Positions 1 to 9,546 are shown, counted from the first letter of the stretch. The stretch: DNA of 34,307 bases from Phycisphaerales bacterium UBA1910 (GCA_002337545.1 DDGE01000047.1:50012-84318), one strand, 5' to 3'. Notes: generated by a model not told the origin, from the sequence alone. A program made the numbers and translations.

Positions 1-152
1 CGCCCGCGGACATCGTCGTCGAGTTTGACGAACACCTCGCCGTCAGGAAAGAGGTTCGTGCGTGCACGCCCCAGTTCGATACCGATCTCGTCGCATACTC
101 GCGTCGCGAGATGTTTTGAGTTGCGTCCTGCGAAGACTTTCAGCTCTGCCAT
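1..152 (-). CDS. prs: Ribose-phosphate pyrophosphokinase (PRPP synthase), N-terminal fragment
   Basis: Only the first 50 codons lie in the window; the gene runs off the left edge. The translation from the ATG at 152 starts MAELKVFAGRNSKHLA and continues through LGRARTNLFPDGEVFVKL. This matches the PRPP synthase N-terminus, which has a short beta strand, a conserved N-S/N stretch and the F-x-DGE motif. The enzyme makes PRPP from ribose 5-phosphate and ATP for nucleotide, His and Trp synthesis in the cytosol. It lies 46 bp downstream of the glmU-like gene on the same strand. A glmU(gcaD)-prs pairing is known from Bacillus, so co-transcription is likely. The catalytic flexible loop and PRPP-binding site are outside the window, so completeness cannot be judged. 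Confidence 0.9.
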   Translation of the reverse strand, partial: MAELKVFAGRNSKHLATRVCDEIGIELGRARTNLFPDGEVFVKLDDDVRG

Positions 153-198
153 GCTTGATATGCCCTTCGGTGTGTGCGTGGGGGTGAATGTGAACTCG

Positions 199-984
199 TC
201 AGTTGCTCATCGAGCCCTGTCGATCGCGATAGATCGCGTCGACATGTGCCAGGTGGTCGAGTGTGTTGATGCTCAGAATGTCTTCCGCGGGGACCGCATC
301 GATCACCTCAACGGGCAGCCCACGCTTGAGCATGAGCTCAAAGACATCCGTGATGTAGTACTCGCCCGTGAGTTCATTCCGGTTCACCTGCTTGAGCGCT
401 TCGAACATCGCGAGAGCGTTCATGCAGTAGTAACTCGGATTGACCTCGTTGATCTTGAGTTCGTCCTCGCTCGCATTTTTCTGCTCAACGATCCGCTCAA
501 AGCGCCCGTCGGTGTCACGCACAATGCGTCCATACCCGCTCGGATCATCGATCACGCTCGTCGCGAGTGTCGCGGCCGCGTTCCTGGACCGGTGCAACGC
601 CAGCATCGTATCGAGTGTTGAGGAACGGATCAGTGGACCATCGCCGCAGAGCACGAACACATCAGTCTCCGCACGATCCTCGAAGGGGAACGCATCCACG
701 GCGCTTACCACCGCGTGACCAGTGCCGAGTTGTTCGTGCTGAACCGCGAACTCGACCTTATCACCGTACGACTCAAGTGCCTCGCGAACGAGTTCCTGCT
801 TGTACCCCACCACGACCACAATGCGATCGCAACCCGAATCGAGACACGCATCGACAACAGCACAGACCATCGGACGCCCACCGACCTCGTGACAGACCTT
901 GGGGAGATCGGATTGCATCCGCGTCCCCTTGCCCGCGGCAAGGATGATCGCTTCGAGTTTGGTTGCGTTGGGTGTATCGCTCAT
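199..984 (-). CDS. glmU: GlmU-type N-acetylglucosamine-1-phosphate uridylyltransferase domain, single-domain form
   Basis: This 261-residue protein carries the GlmU pyrophosphorylase signatures in order: LAAGKGTRMQSDLPKVCH near residues 15-32, QLGTGHA, LCGDGPLI, GYGRIVRD and IVEQKNA. It should join UTP and GlcNAc-1-P to give UDP-GlcNAc for peptidoglycan and lipid A. E. coli GlmU is about 456 residues and has a C-terminal left-handed beta-helix acetyltransferase. Here the protein stops just after the nucleotidyltransferase fold, so the GlcN-1-P acetylation step must come from elsewhere. The start at 984 (MSDTPNATKL) is chosen because the longer open frame to 1152 reads through a tRNA gene. tRNA-Gln lies 53 bp upstream and prs 46 bp downstream on the same strand. 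The uridylyltransferase call is firm; exact sugar specificity is inferred. Confidence 0.88.
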   Translation of the reverse strand: MSDTPNATKLEAIILAAGKGTRMQSDLPKVCHEVGGRPMVCAVVDACLDSGCDRIVVVVGYKQELVREALESYGDKVEFAVQHEQLGTGHAVVSAVDAFPFEDRAETDVFVLCGDGPLIRSSTLDTMLALHRSRNAAATLATSVIDDPSGYGRIVRDTDGRFERIVEQKNASEDELKINEVNPSYYCMNALAMFEALKQVNRNELTGEYYITDVFELMLKRGLPVEVIDAVPAEDILSINTLDHLAHVDAIYRDRQGSMSN

Positions 985-1037
985 CGCAAGATTCAGCGAC
1001 GAGGCAGCTGATACGCAAAGTACTGAAAAGAAAAAAG

Positions 1038-1108
1038 TTACCCCACCAAGATTTGAACTTGGACCGACTGGATCAAAACCAGCTGTGCTACCATTACACC
1101 ATGGGGCA
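1038..1108 (-). tRNA. tRNA-Gln (anticodon UUG)
   Basis: The minus strand folds as a full cloverleaf of 71 nt. The acceptor is TGCCCCA paired with TGGGGTA, the anticodon stem GCTGG/CCAGT encloses the loop TTTTGAT (anticodon TTG), and the T-arm contains GTTCAAATC. Discriminator base is A. CCA is not encoded: the next bases are C and then a T run. The second acceptor pair is G-U, whereas GlnRS recognition in E. coli uses G2-C71. The gene lies upstream of the glmU-like gene on the same strand. Confidence 0.95.
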
Positions 1109-1721
1109 AAGATTGTCTCCGGTGGGACGCGTCCCATCCGAGTGCTTTGCATCGGTTATCTGCCGCGTGTCGCTTCAACTCCTGTCTGTGCAAAGCGAGT
1201 GGCTTTGCGGGTATCCGAACCGTCAAATCTGTCGGCTCAGACACCCTCGACATGATCGAGCGTGCGTCGCCGCAGCACATACGCCTCAAGTGCCTGAACA
1301 CAAGAGACTTGGAGCGGAATTCACGCGGCTGCGGTGTCAAGGGTTGCCCCAAGACGCAAGCGTGAACCCATCGGGGTGCCTCGGCTTTGATCAGCAGATG
1401 CCGATCGCCGCGTCCGTCACTCCGGGCTCCGCAGAGAAGACAATCGTAGACCCGAAAACCGCGTCCTCCAACCCAGATCACGATCAGTTTTTCGATACCG
1501 AAGCACAACCGTCTGGGGAAACCCCCGTATAGAGTGATGAATCTGTCCCGATGCGCAATTTCGGGCAGTTCATTCGTCTTGAGGTCGATTCCGGCCATCA
1601 CTATGAGGTCTCCGATCAGGTGACCCCGTGTCCCAAACCGATGTTCTCTGCAATGACTGACATATATTCGTCAGGGTTTCGTTCGCACACACTTGAGCGA
1701 CGCATCAGAAAGGTCTCAAAC
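1109..1721. other. 613-bp intergenic region with no supported gene
   Basis: Open frames cross this stretch on both strands, but those at the left end also run through the tRNA-Gln gene and none shows a recognisable motif. I saw no tmRNA, RNase P or SRP RNA signature. At 1657-1674 an inverted repeat CTGAC...GTCAG encloses TATATT (1663-1668), which may be the promoter or operator of the lipoprotein gene starting at 1722. No good -35 was seen. Confidence 0.5.
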
Positions 1722-3557
1722 ATGCCTCCGATATTGTTCAACACCAAGTCTCACCGGACGATCTCGGTGTGCTCGCTCACCCTCATCGTTGGCTCGGCGA
1801 TGCTCGCCGGGTGCACGAACCAAACGGCTCGCGATGCAAGCAACGAACCCGCATCATTCCAACCCGAGGGGTCCCCGGCGCCGTTGCCCAAGGATCAGCG
1901 CCCACCATCGATCGTCATCGATCCGAACAACCGTGATGCGTTTGTACGCACAACGATTGAAGCTGAGATCTACGACACCCGGACCGTATCGCCGCAAATC
2001 CAGATCTCTGAGCCATTCGAAGGCGAGATCGGGATGATCAAGCATCAGCTCTATCAGCACTCACGCGATAAATCGCTCGATTTCGTTCCCGACAATGCAC
2101 GCACACTCCCCGTCGGTCAAGCCGTCGAGATGGACCGCGTCAATCACGCGGGCGGTACCGGGTTTGAAGGGATCGCGCAGACCGAGTGGTCCCCACCAGA
2201 CCCGACCCTCGCAGTTGGTCCTGACCACATCGTTGAAACCGTGAACGCGGCGATCGCGTTCTACGACAAGGATACTGGAAATCAGGTTTTCTCCACACAT
2301 CTCGGCACGCCGGGCACTCCCGGGTTCTTTGAACCCGTCGGCGCGGATTCAAACTTCGTGTTTGATCCCAAGGTGTTCTACGACCAGAAGGCAGAGCGTT
2401 TCGTAGTCGTCGCGTTGGAAACGAGTGGTGCTTCATGGATCGATATCGCGGTCTCGGATGACTCGGACCCAAACGGTGTCTGGTACAAATACCGCACCCC
2501 CTCCGTCATCGATGTCGGGGGCGATGACTACTGGGTTGATTACCCAGGGTTCGGGTTCGATGACAACGCCTGGTATGTCACCGGCAACCTTTTCCCGCTT
2601 GGATCTGGATCTTTCGGCGGGCAGCTTTTCCGCGTATACCCCAAAGCCCCGATGCTCAACGGCGACCCTGTAACCTTCAATGACCTCGCACCGGATAATG
2701 GCGCGTCTCTGCAGGTCGCGCAGATGTTCGGCCCCGCGCCACAGTGTTTCTTTGTTTCTCGCCGCAACTCGAGTTCACTCCGTGTATGGACCATAAACGA
2801 TCCGGTCAACAACCCGGATTGGCAGCGCGTGACCGTAGACCAGCTGAGCAGTGCGGATGGACCCTCTCAGGACGCGAACAACAATGGCGGTTTCATCTCT
2901 ACGCTTGATGGACGCATCATGAATGTCCACTACCGCGATGGGAACCTGTACGCGGCACACGCGATCGATGGGCCTCCCGGCCAGACCGTTGCCCGCTGGT
3001 ATCACATCGATATGAACGGCTGGCCCAACTCGGGGAGCAATCCAAACCTCGTCCAACAGGGTGAAATCACGGGTGACAACGGGCGCCACTACTTCTTCCC
3101 CGCAATCTATTCGGATCGTGATCACAATGTCGGTCTGATCACCGCCAGCTCGAGCCCCAGCACCTATGCGAGTGTCCGGATCTCCGGGCGATTCCCAAGC
3201 GATCCGCTCGGAACGATGAGCGAACCCGTTGAAGTCGCCTTTGGCGATACTGTCGCGAACGGCCGATGGGGTGATTACCTTGACATCGCAGTGGACCCGG
3301 ATGACGACAAGACTTTCTGGATCGTCGGCATGTACCAACGCGGCTTCGGCTGGCAGACCTGGATTGACACATTCACAATCCAGGCACCGTGTCCGGCAGA
3401 CCTGGACAATAACGGCTTGCTCGATTTCTTTGACATCTCGCTCTATATTGGCTCGTTCAACGCTCAGGTCGACAGCGCGGATCTCAACGACGACGGCGTA
3501 TGGAACTTCTTCGATGTATCACTCTACATCCAGCAGTTCAACGCTGGCTGCCCGTAA
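1722..3557 (+). CDS. Secreted lipoprotein with C-terminal GC-type dockerin-like tail
   Basis: This 611-residue protein has a lipoprotein signal (MPPILFNTKSHRTISVCSLT followed by a hydrophobic core) with lipobox LAGC at residues 28-31, so Cys31 is the likely lipidated residue. That fixes the start at 1722, although the frame is open back to 1551; AGAAAGG about 7 nt upstream is a usable ribosome site. The middle (about 140-540) is rich in Asp, Gly and Trp and reads like a beta-propeller or exo-lectin type extracellular domain, but I do not recognise a family. The last 55 residues, bounded by CPADL and GCP, contain two Ca-binding-like loops (DLDNNG and DLNDDG), each followed by FFD-(I/V)-S. The same tail, ungapped, ends the protein at 19672-20970. 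A surface or outer-membrane location is inferred; function is unknown. Confidence 0.85.
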   Translation: MPPILFNTKSHRTISVCSLTLIVGSAMLAGCTNQTARDASNEPASFQPEGSPAPLPKDQRPPSIVIDPNNRDAFVRTTIEAEIYDTRTVSPQIQISEPFEGEIGMIKHQLYQHSRDKSLDFVPDNARTLPVGQAVEMDRVNHAGGTGFEGIAQTEWSPPDPTLAVGPDHIVETVNAAIAFYDKDTGNQVFSTHLGTPGTPGFFEPVGADSNFVFDPKVFYDQKAERFVVVALETSGASWIDIAVSDDSDPNGVWYKYRTPSVIDVGGDDYWVDYPGFGFDDNAWYVTGNLFPLGSGSFGGQLFRVYPKAPMLNGDPVTFNDLAPDNGASLQVAQMFGPAPQCFFVSRRNSSSLRVWTINDPVNNPDWQRVTVDQLSSADGPSQDANNNGGFISTLDGRIMNVHYRDGNLYAAHAIDGPPGQTVARWYHIDMNGWPNSGSNPNLVQQGEITGDNGRHYFFPAIYSDRDHNVGLITASSSPSTYASVRISGRFPSDPLGTMSEPVEVAFGDTVANGRWGDYLDIAVDPDDDKTFWIVGMYQRGFGWQTWIDTFTIQAPCPADLDNNGLLDFFDISLYIGSFNAQVDSADLNDDGVWNFFDVSLYIQQFNAGCP

Positions 3558-3589
3558 TACATCTGATATGAAGCCACAACTTCTTCAGG

Positions 3590-3616
3590 CCCCGTCGTTC
3601 AACGGCGGGGTTTTTT
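3590..3616 (+). terminator. Intrinsic terminator of the dockerin lipoprotein gene
   Basis: CCCCGTCG, loop TTCAA and CGGCGGGG form an 8-bp stem with one U-G pair, followed directly by six T. It lies 33 bp after the stop of the plus-strand gene and just before the convergent SWIM gene ends. Confidence 0.9.
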
Positions 3617-3617
3617 C

Positions 3618-4685
3618 TTACTCGTCTTTGTCCGGAGCACTCTGAGGATCAGCGTCGTCCTCGTTGATCGCATCATCGCCGATGAGCTGATAACAGGTCG
3701 CCATCAATCCGATCAGGGGGAACTTCCCCTCGGGGAACGGGCTCGCCCCCAACCGGCGCAACAGCACACAGTTCAACGCCGGCGGTTCGATCGGCGTATC
3801 GAGTTGCTGCAACTCATCCCCCACTTCCCAGAACGAGTCGATCGAATCATCGAGTGGTGCAGAGGGCACATCCGAGACCCCCGGAACATGCTGGAGCAAG
3901 ACCGGCGCGGGGCCTGATCCCTGCACGCCGACCGCTCGTTTCTGGCGCAACCCGTCGATGAGTTCCTGCGAGGGCATCCCATGCAGCCCGAATATCAGCA
4001 TCGGGTCGTCGCCCATCCGTTCGGAAAGCAGCGCAGTCAGGCACACCGCGTGCTTACACCATGGCTGTTCTTCGGACCAATCCGGGCAGGTGCACTTCGG
4101 GTGAATATCACTCGGTTCTGCTGGAAAGAGCTTGAGCCCGAGCGGTGCGAAGACATCCTCGATATTGCTGGGGAGCTCACCCGATAGGAGCTTCGCGGCA
4201 TACCGAACCTGATCCGCCATGGCAGCGATCACGCGCTCCTGTGATTCTGCATCAAACTGATTGAGCGCAAGCAGGGTCGTATACGGCTTGTCACTCCGGC
4301 CTTGAATCACACCCTCACAGAGTGTGTCCTCGATCGTCAACCGCTTGGTTTGACCGAGTCGTGCGTACTCAAGCCCGTCCTTGTACACTTCGGACTCCGC
4401 GCCCTGTTCCGCCACACGCAACAAGCGCTGGGTGACCCAGCTCCGCGGGGTCTCGCCAGCTTTGAGCTTGAACTTCACACCCCCTCGTACCCGACGCGGG
4501 TTCACGAGAGATTTGCGAGAAGAACGGAAAGACGCGTACTGCGGCTTTACCTTCTTGGGTGCCGTCGGAACATGCGCGCTGAGGGTGGGCTTCGCGACAA
4601 CATTCACGACGCGATCTTCCCGTGGGGCCTCAGGTTTGGTGCCCTTGTCCTTGTCGGACGATGATGATGTCTTTTTCTTCGCCAT
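3618..4685 (-). CDS. SWIM zinc-finger protein, partner of the SNF2 helicase
   Basis: This 355-residue protein starts with a Lys/Ser-rich tail (MAKKKTSSSSDKDK) and has a SWIM zinc finger at residues 198-212: C-x-C, then W, then C-K-H (CTCPDW...WCKHAVC). SWIM fingers bind DNA or protein and are often encoded beside SNF2/HepA helicases. Here the start lies 15 bp downstream of the SNF2 stop on the same strand, so the two are very probably one operon and one complex. No enzymatic domain is evident. The C-terminal 100 residues are acidic and Pro-rich. A role in remodelling nucleoprotein or RNA polymerase complexes is only an inference from the helicase partner. Confidence 0.85.
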   Translation of the reverse strand: MAKKKTSSSSDKDKGTKPEAPREDRVVNVVAKPTLSAHVPTAPKKVKPQYASFRSSRKSLVNPRRVRGGVKFKLKAGETPRSWVTQRLLRVAEQGAESEVYKDGLEYARLGQTKRLTIEDTLCEGVIQGRSDKPYTTLLALNQFDAESQERVIAAMADQVRYAAKLLSGELPSNIEDVFAPLGLKLFPAEPSDIHPKCTCPDWSEEQPWCKHAVCLTALLSERMGDDPMLIFGLHGMPSQELIDGLRQKRAVGVQGSGPAPVLLQHVPGVSDVPSAPLDDSIDSFWEVGDELQQLDTPIEPPALNCVLLRRLGASPFPEGKFPLIGLMATCYQLIGDDAINEDDADPQSAPDKDE

Positions 4686-4700
4686 CGATTCGCCCTCGGG

Positions 4701-7700
4701 TTACATGTCGTCTGCGATCGTATCCGCACGGAGTGTGAGGAGCTCACGCAGCTTGTCCGTGCCGAGCTCGGTGAGCCAGCGCTCGCCGTGCCCGATGATG
4801 TTCTCAGCAAGTTCCATTTTCGACTCGATCATCTCATCGATACGCTCCTCGAGCGTGCCTCGGACGATGTACTTGTGCACCTGCACGGTACGGGTCTGTC
4901 CAATTCGATACGCTCGGTCGGTCGCCTGATTCTCCACCGCCGGGTTCCACCATCTGTCGAAGTGGAAGACATGCGTCGCCGCGGTAAGGTTCAGACCCAC
5001 ACCACCGGCTTTGAGCGAAAGGATCAGGATCGGGGTTTTGCCCGTCGCTTCCTGGAACTCATCGATCATCTTCTGACGCTTACCCTGCGAGGTCCCGCCG
5101 TGCAGGAACAGGACATCCTTGCCGAGCTCATGCCGCAACATGTTGCTCAGGATGTGCCCCATCTGGCGGAACTGCGTGAAGATCAGCGCCTGGTCGCCCT
5201 CAGCGATGAGTTCGGAAGTCTGCTCGAGCAGTCGAACACACTTGCCCGAGCGCATCGGGTCGATGACCTTGCCGAACTGCGGATCGGTCTCTTTGAGCAT
5301 CTGTGCCGGATGGTTGCAGATCTGCTTGAGCTTGATGAGTGCGGCAAGAACCAGACCACGACGGTGGATTCCTTCGCTCTGATCCACATCCGTGAGCATT
5401 CTCTGCACGCAGCTCTCGTAAAGCTTTGCCTGCTCAGGCGTGAGTGGGCACCATTCCTTGCTCTCGATCTTGCTCGGAAGATCCGAGACGACCGTCGGGT
5501 CTGTCTTCACGCGACGGAGAATGAACGGCGAGACCATCGAACGCAAACGGGCCATCTTGTTCTGATCGCGGTGGCGTTCGATCGGCAGCGAGAACTTCTT
5601 CCGGAAAGTACCCGACTGTCCAAGGTACCCGGGGTTGAGGAAATCCATGATCGACCACAGCTCGCTCAACCTATTTTCCACAGGCGTACCCGTGAGTGCC
5701 ACTCGCTTTGGTGCGACGATGGATCGCACGGCCTGAGATTGCTTCGCGGCTGGGTTCTTGATGTACTGGGCTTCGTCAAGAACGATCCGCCCCCACTTCA
5801 CCTTTTCGATTGTCTCACGATCTCGATGTGCCAACGCGTATGTTGTCAGAATCAGATCAGACCTGTTCACCTCGTCGACAAAGGCATCCTCAAGCTTCCG
5901 CTCGACACCGTGATGCACCATGACACGCAGATCAGGAGAGAACTTCTTGGCTTCTTTCATCCAGTTCCCGATGACAGACATCGGTACGATGAGCAGCGTC
6001 GGGTCAACGCGCTCCCCGTTCGCCACCTTGCGTTCATGTGTGAGCAACGCGAGGAGCTGAATTGTCTTCCCCAGCCCCATGTCGTCCGCAAGACACGCGC
6101 CAAACCCGAAGCGTTCCATGAACGCCATCCAGCTCATGCCGCGAGCCTGATAGGGACGCAGTGTCCCATTGAAGTTCTCCGGCGTGTCGAGTTCGGGCAG
6201 CTTGAGCGATGCACCGTTCTCGTCTCCACCCAGCAGTGAAGCCACCCAGCCAGTGGCCTCCAGACCGGTGACGGGGAGCCCTGTTTGGGCGGAGTCGGAC
6301 GCCAGAGCGAGCTGCATTGCCTCGCCGAGTTCCATCTCGCCGCCAGGGTTTTCTGAGATGAACTTGATCGCGTTCTGAACATCCTCAGGCCGGATCTCGA
6401 CCCACTTGCCACCGATGCGCACAAGCGGTGCGTTCTGCTGCGCGAGCTGCTCGAACTCGTGCAGGGTGAGGGTCGTGTCGCCGATCGCGATCTCCCAGTG
6501 ATATCCGACGAGCGTGTTGAGACCGAGCTGCGCTCCCGCACCGTCCGGATCGCCGTTCTCGTCAAACATGCCCTCCGCGGGATCCGACTCGATCTTGAGC
6601 CGCGCACCCAGTCGCCCGCTCGGCGATTCCCACCACGGCGGGCTCTGGATCGCGAATCCCTGCTCCTCCAAGATCGGTTTGATCTCACGCAAGAACCGGT
6701 ACGCCTCTTGCGAATCGACCAGCACCTCGATGGGCTCGCTCGAATCGAGCGCGTCTTCAAGTTTCTTGTAATGCCGACTCGCGCGTCCGAGTTCGGCCAT
6801 CAGGAGTTCCTGCGGGTTCTCCAATGTCAGACCAGAGATCACGACGCGCTCGCGCTGGATCAACCAGATATCCGACGCGCGGAGCACGATCTCTTCATCG
6901 TCAACGCTTTGAAGGAAGAAGCTCAATGACCACTTCACGGTATCGTCGGGCTTCGAGATATCCGCAGCCAACCCATCCGCGATGGGTTCCGCGATCCGCA
7001 AACCGAAACGCCAGACGCTTGATTCGCCACGGTCTTCAAGTTCTGATATCCAACGGCGAACCTTGCGAACAATATCTGCTCGCTGCCCTTGAACACTCGG
7101 AACCTCTTCCGTCTGATCGAGCAACCCGAGCAGCCACGCAACCTGTGGGTCCGAGTCCGGATCCGCGTCCTCGACAGTATCGAACATATTCTCGCGGATC
7201 ATTGTCGCACGAGCGCGAGCATCGGTCACCGCGGCAAGGAAATCCGTGGTGAGTGACCAAGCGTCATGCGCATGCTCGTCCGTGACAGCACGCGCGACAC
7301 CGGGCATCGAACTCACCAGTTTCTGCACGCGTGCAGCGGTCATCCCGTCGCTCAACCAGGGCCACCAACCGGCACTGAGATCCCCTTGCGCGTCCTGCAT
7401 GATCATCGGCACAACACGGTGCCCAGCGAGCAGATGAGACGCCAGACGCGACGCTGCAACGAAATACTGGATCCCGGCACCCAGTTCGCCGAACTGATCG
7501 ACGCTCTCGCTCTGAGAATCGTCATTGTGTTCAATCAGCCATTCGAGTGCACGCCCCGCATCGATCGGCCGGATCGCGACTGTCGGCACCGTGAACTCTG
7601 CGAGCAATGCCGCGTTATCCTCGTCGTCATCGCGTCCGATGAGACGCGACATGGGGGCGCTGGGGACCGGGCTGCCATCCTTCACCGGCAAGCGAAGGTT

Positions 7701-7973
7701 GATCTGAGAATCCTCGCCGTGGATCCAGGCGGGGAGATCCGTCGGACGCACCGAGCATGTGTGGAGCGGTAGTTCAGAACTGATCCCCTCAACCTGGGTA
7801 GGCGAAGGCGTCTCGCACCAGAGATGCAACAGCCCTCCGCTCCAGTTTGCGTGGATGACTTGATTTGAGCGATCGCTCGCGCTGACAGGAGTTTCGATCA
7901 CGGACGAGGCCCCCTGGGGTCGATCGGGGTGGGCACCGACCCGGTCCACGCGTGACAATCCTTGTTCGCGCAA
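4701..7973 (-). CDS. SNF2-family DEAD-like helicase/ATPase (HepA/Rad54 type)
   Basis: This 1090-residue SNF2 ATPase has Walker A in LADDMGLGKTIQ (about 628-639), motif II DEAQ (733-736), motif III LTGTP (760-764), and motif VI-like QATDRAYRIGQ near the C-terminus after FHFDRWWNP. The region around residues 385-560 resembles the SNF2-associated bacterial domain that precedes the helicase core. The N-terminal 380 residues are not recognised. SNF2 proteins translocate on double-stranded DNA and displace proteins, with HepA/RapA recycling RNA polymerase. The ATG at 7973 is the longest choice; a GTG at 7901 (start VIETPVSAS) is also plausible because the first 24 residues look non-conserved. It is followed by the SWIM gene after 15 bp. 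Confidence 0.92.
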   Translation of the reverse strand: MREQGLSRVDRVGAHPDRPQGASSVIETPVSASDRSNQVIHANWSGGLLHLWCETPSPTQVEGISSELPLHTCSVRPTDLPAWIHGEDSQINLRLPVKDGSPVPSAPMSRLIGRDDDEDNAALLAEFTVPTVAIRPIDAGRALEWLIEHNDDSQSESVDQFGELGAGIQYFVAASRLASHLLAGHRVVPMIMQDAQGDLSAGWWPWLSDGMTAARVQKLVSSMPGVARAVTDEHAHDAWSLTTDFLAAVTDARARATMIRENMFDTVEDADPDSDPQVAWLLGLLDQTEEVPSVQGQRADIVRKVRRWISELEDRGESSVWRFGLRIAEPIADGLAADISKPDDTVKWSLSFFLQSVDDEEIVLRASDIWLIQRERVVISGLTLENPQELLMAELGRASRHYKKLEDALDSSEPIEVLVDSQEAYRFLREIKPILEEQGFAIQSPPWWESPSGRLGARLKIESDPAEGMFDENGDPDGAGAQLGLNTLVGYHWEIAIGDTTLTLHEFEQLAQQNAPLVRIGGKWVEIRPEDVQNAIKFISENPGGEMELGEAMQLALASDSAQTGLPVTGLEATGWVASLLGGDENGASLKLPELDTPENFNGTLRPYQARGMSWMAFMERFGFGACLADDMGLGKTIQLLALLTHERKVANGERVDPTLLIVPMSVIGNWMKEAKKFSPDLRVMVHHGVERKLEDAFVDEVNRSDLILTTYALAHRDRETIEKVKWGRIVLDEAQYIKNPAAKQSQAVRSIVAPKRVALTGTPVENRLSELWSIMDFLNPGYLGQSGTFRKKFSLPIERHRDQNKMARLRSMVSPFILRRVKTDPTVVSDLPSKIESKEWCPLTPEQAKLYESCVQRMLTDVDQSEGIHRRGLVLAALIKLKQICNHPAQMLKETDPQFGKVIDPMRSGKCVRLLEQTSELIAEGDQALIFTQFRQMGHILSNMLRHELGKDVLFLHGGTSQGKRQKMIDEFQEATGKTPILILSLKAGGVGLNLTAATHVFHFDRWWNPAVENQATDRAYRIGQTRTVQVHKYIVRGTLEERIDEMIESKMELAENIIGHGERWLTELGTDKLRELLTLRADTIADDM

Positions 7974-8021
7974 CCTGACATGCGGATCGAATGATCCTGC
8001 AAGGCCGGGCAGGTCTTCAAA

Positions 8022-8093
8022 TAGGGGAGCAGGGATTCGAACCCTGAACCTGCGGCTTAAAAGGCCGTTGCTCTACCGTTGAGCTACTCCCCC
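8022..8093 (-). tRNA. tRNA-Lys (anticodon UUU)
   Basis: The 72-nt minus-strand cloverleaf has acceptor GGGGGAG paired with CTCCCCT, a D-arm TAGCTCAACGGTAGAGCA, anticodon loop CTTTTAA (anticodon TTT) and T-loop GTTCGAATC. Discriminator is A. CCA is not encoded. The first acceptor pair is G-U. Confidence 0.96.
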
Positions 8094-8232
8094 AGCACCG
8101 ATCTGAGGGATTGGATCCCGTCACGGATATGGGCTCCGTACCGCTGCGTCGCGGGCCAGAGAGACAGTGTACGCACGAATCTCGTGAAAATCACGCGATG
8201 AGAATCGCACAACCAGCGAAATTCATCCCACA

Positions 8233-9492
8233 TCACGCCCTCTTGACACGCCCCATCAGCTCACGAGCGTGCTCAGCGGATGCCCCCTGCTGATCCCTCA
8301 CGCAAGACCGGGCGGACTCTCCCATCGCACGGCGTTGATCCGGGGCTCTCAGCAACTCCGAAATCGCGGATGAGAGCGACTCCCGAGTCTCAATCCGGAT
8401 CCCGTTGACAGAGCTGAGCAACCCGACCGACGACTCAAAGTCCCCGTACCGCGTCCCGATGATGACGGGTTTTCCAAGGGCAGCGGGCTCGATCGGGTCA
8501 GACCCGAACTGATCGTTGAAAGACCTGCCCATCACGACGATATCGGCCAGTTCGAACACACTTGAGAGTTCGCCGATCGTATCGAGGATGAATCGGGTGG
8601 TTCCCTCCGGAGCACGAACCCCGCTCGATCGCCGGATCGCCCCCGGCACCATGGCCGAGGCCTCCTCGAATCGCTCCGTTTTCCGAGGAGCGATAATGAG
8701 TTGGACATCGGCTGGGACCGATTCGTGCATCAACAATTCTTCCGTGGGTCCGGTTGAGCCAGCAACGACGATCGGGCGTCCCAAATCGACCCCCATTTCC
8801 GACGCGATCGCCTGTGCTCGTTCGCTCGGTTCATGCAACGGAGCTGTGCTGATTGAGTCCCACTTCATCGTCCCGGTGATGCGGATGCGATCCTCTGGAA
8901 CGCCCATCGATCCGATCCGGGTAGCATAATCCTCATCCTGCACGCACGCAAAGGACAATCGGGCAAAGGTCGGGCGGAGCAGCGGGCGGATCTTGCGATA
9001 CCCCTTGAATGAGCGTTCGGAGAGCCGCCCATTGATGATCCCGATCGGGATGCTCCTTTTCACGCATCGTTTGATGAAGTTCGGCCAGACTTCGAGTTCG
9101 ACGAGCGCGACCACATCCGGGCACACCAGATCGAGAAAACGATCCACCATCCACGAACAGTCGAGAGGGTATCGCACAATGTGCACATGCCCCGTGCCCT
9201 CAAACAACGATTGCGCTCGCGCCAGCCCCGTATCAGTCGTCACAGAAACAAAGACCTCCGCATCGGTCGCGAGAATGGGCACGATCGCCCGCAGCGCGTT
9301 CACCTCTCCCACCGAAACGGAGTGGAGCAAGATGCGCGGTCGATCCGGACCGATCTTCGAATCATCGAACATCTCAGCGACATGGCCGAATCGCTGCTCC
9401 CAGCCCTCGCGACGCTTGCGCATCCAGACTGGCGCTGTTAAAAGACCCAACGGGATGTAAAGACAATCGAGCAGATTCACTTCGGGTACCAT
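8233..9492 (-). CDS. waaA: 3-deoxy-D-manno-octulosonic acid (Kdo) transferase
   Basis: This 419-residue protein shows the WaaA/KdtA fold of a GT-B glycosyltransferase. An N-terminal hydrophobic anchor (about residues 5-22) is followed by LLHSVSVGEVNA, which carries the conserved catalytic Glu. Next come VSVTTDTGLARA, ALVELEVWPNFI, IINGRLSERS and the C-terminal VVMGRSFNDQFGSDPIEPAA, which corresponds to the conserved GG-x-N-x-x-EPA nucleotide-sugar site. The enzyme transfers Kdo from CMP-Kdo to lipid A precursor at the inner face of the inner membrane. With kdsA in the same window it supports a Kdo-containing LPS. It lies upstream of tRNA-Lys on the same strand and is divergent from the SDR gene, with 54 bp between starts. 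Length is typical of the family. Confidence 0.93.
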   Translation of the reverse strand: MVPEVNLLDCLYIPLGLLTAPVWMRKRREGWEQRFGHVAEMFDDSKIGPDRPRILLHSVSVGEVNALRAIVPILATDAEVFVSVTTDTGLARAQSLFEGTGHVHIVRYPLDCSWMVDRFLDLVCPDVVALVELEVWPNFIKRCVKRSIPIGIINGRLSERSFKGYRKIRPLLRPTFARLSFACVQDEDYATRIGSMGVPEDRIRITGTMKWDSISTAPLHEPSERAQAIASEMGVDLGRPIVVAGSTGPTEELLMHESVPADVQLIIAPRKTERFEEASAMVPGAIRRSSGVRAPEGTTRFILDTIGELSSVFELADIVVMGRSFNDQFGSDPIEPAALGKPVIIGTRYGDFESSVGLLSSVNGIRIETRESLSSAISELLRAPDQRRAMGESARSCVRDQQGASAEHARELMGRVKRA

Positions 9493-9546
9493 AGCCGATA
9501 ATGGGGAGCGGATCGCGCCTCATTGATCCTGCATCCGTTCTCCAGC

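Noticed and set aside
1038..1601. Minus-strand open frame of 187 codons in the spacer after tRNA-Gln
   Set aside because: It reads into the tRNA-Gln gene, has no recognisable domain and no convincing ribosome site; the stretch shows no coding-like composition.
4788..6239. Plus-strand open frame of 483 codons
   Set aside because: Lies wholly antisense to the SNF2 helicase core, whose motifs are intact; the translation is His/Arg/Leu-rich and motif-free, typical of a shadow frame in GC-rich DNA.
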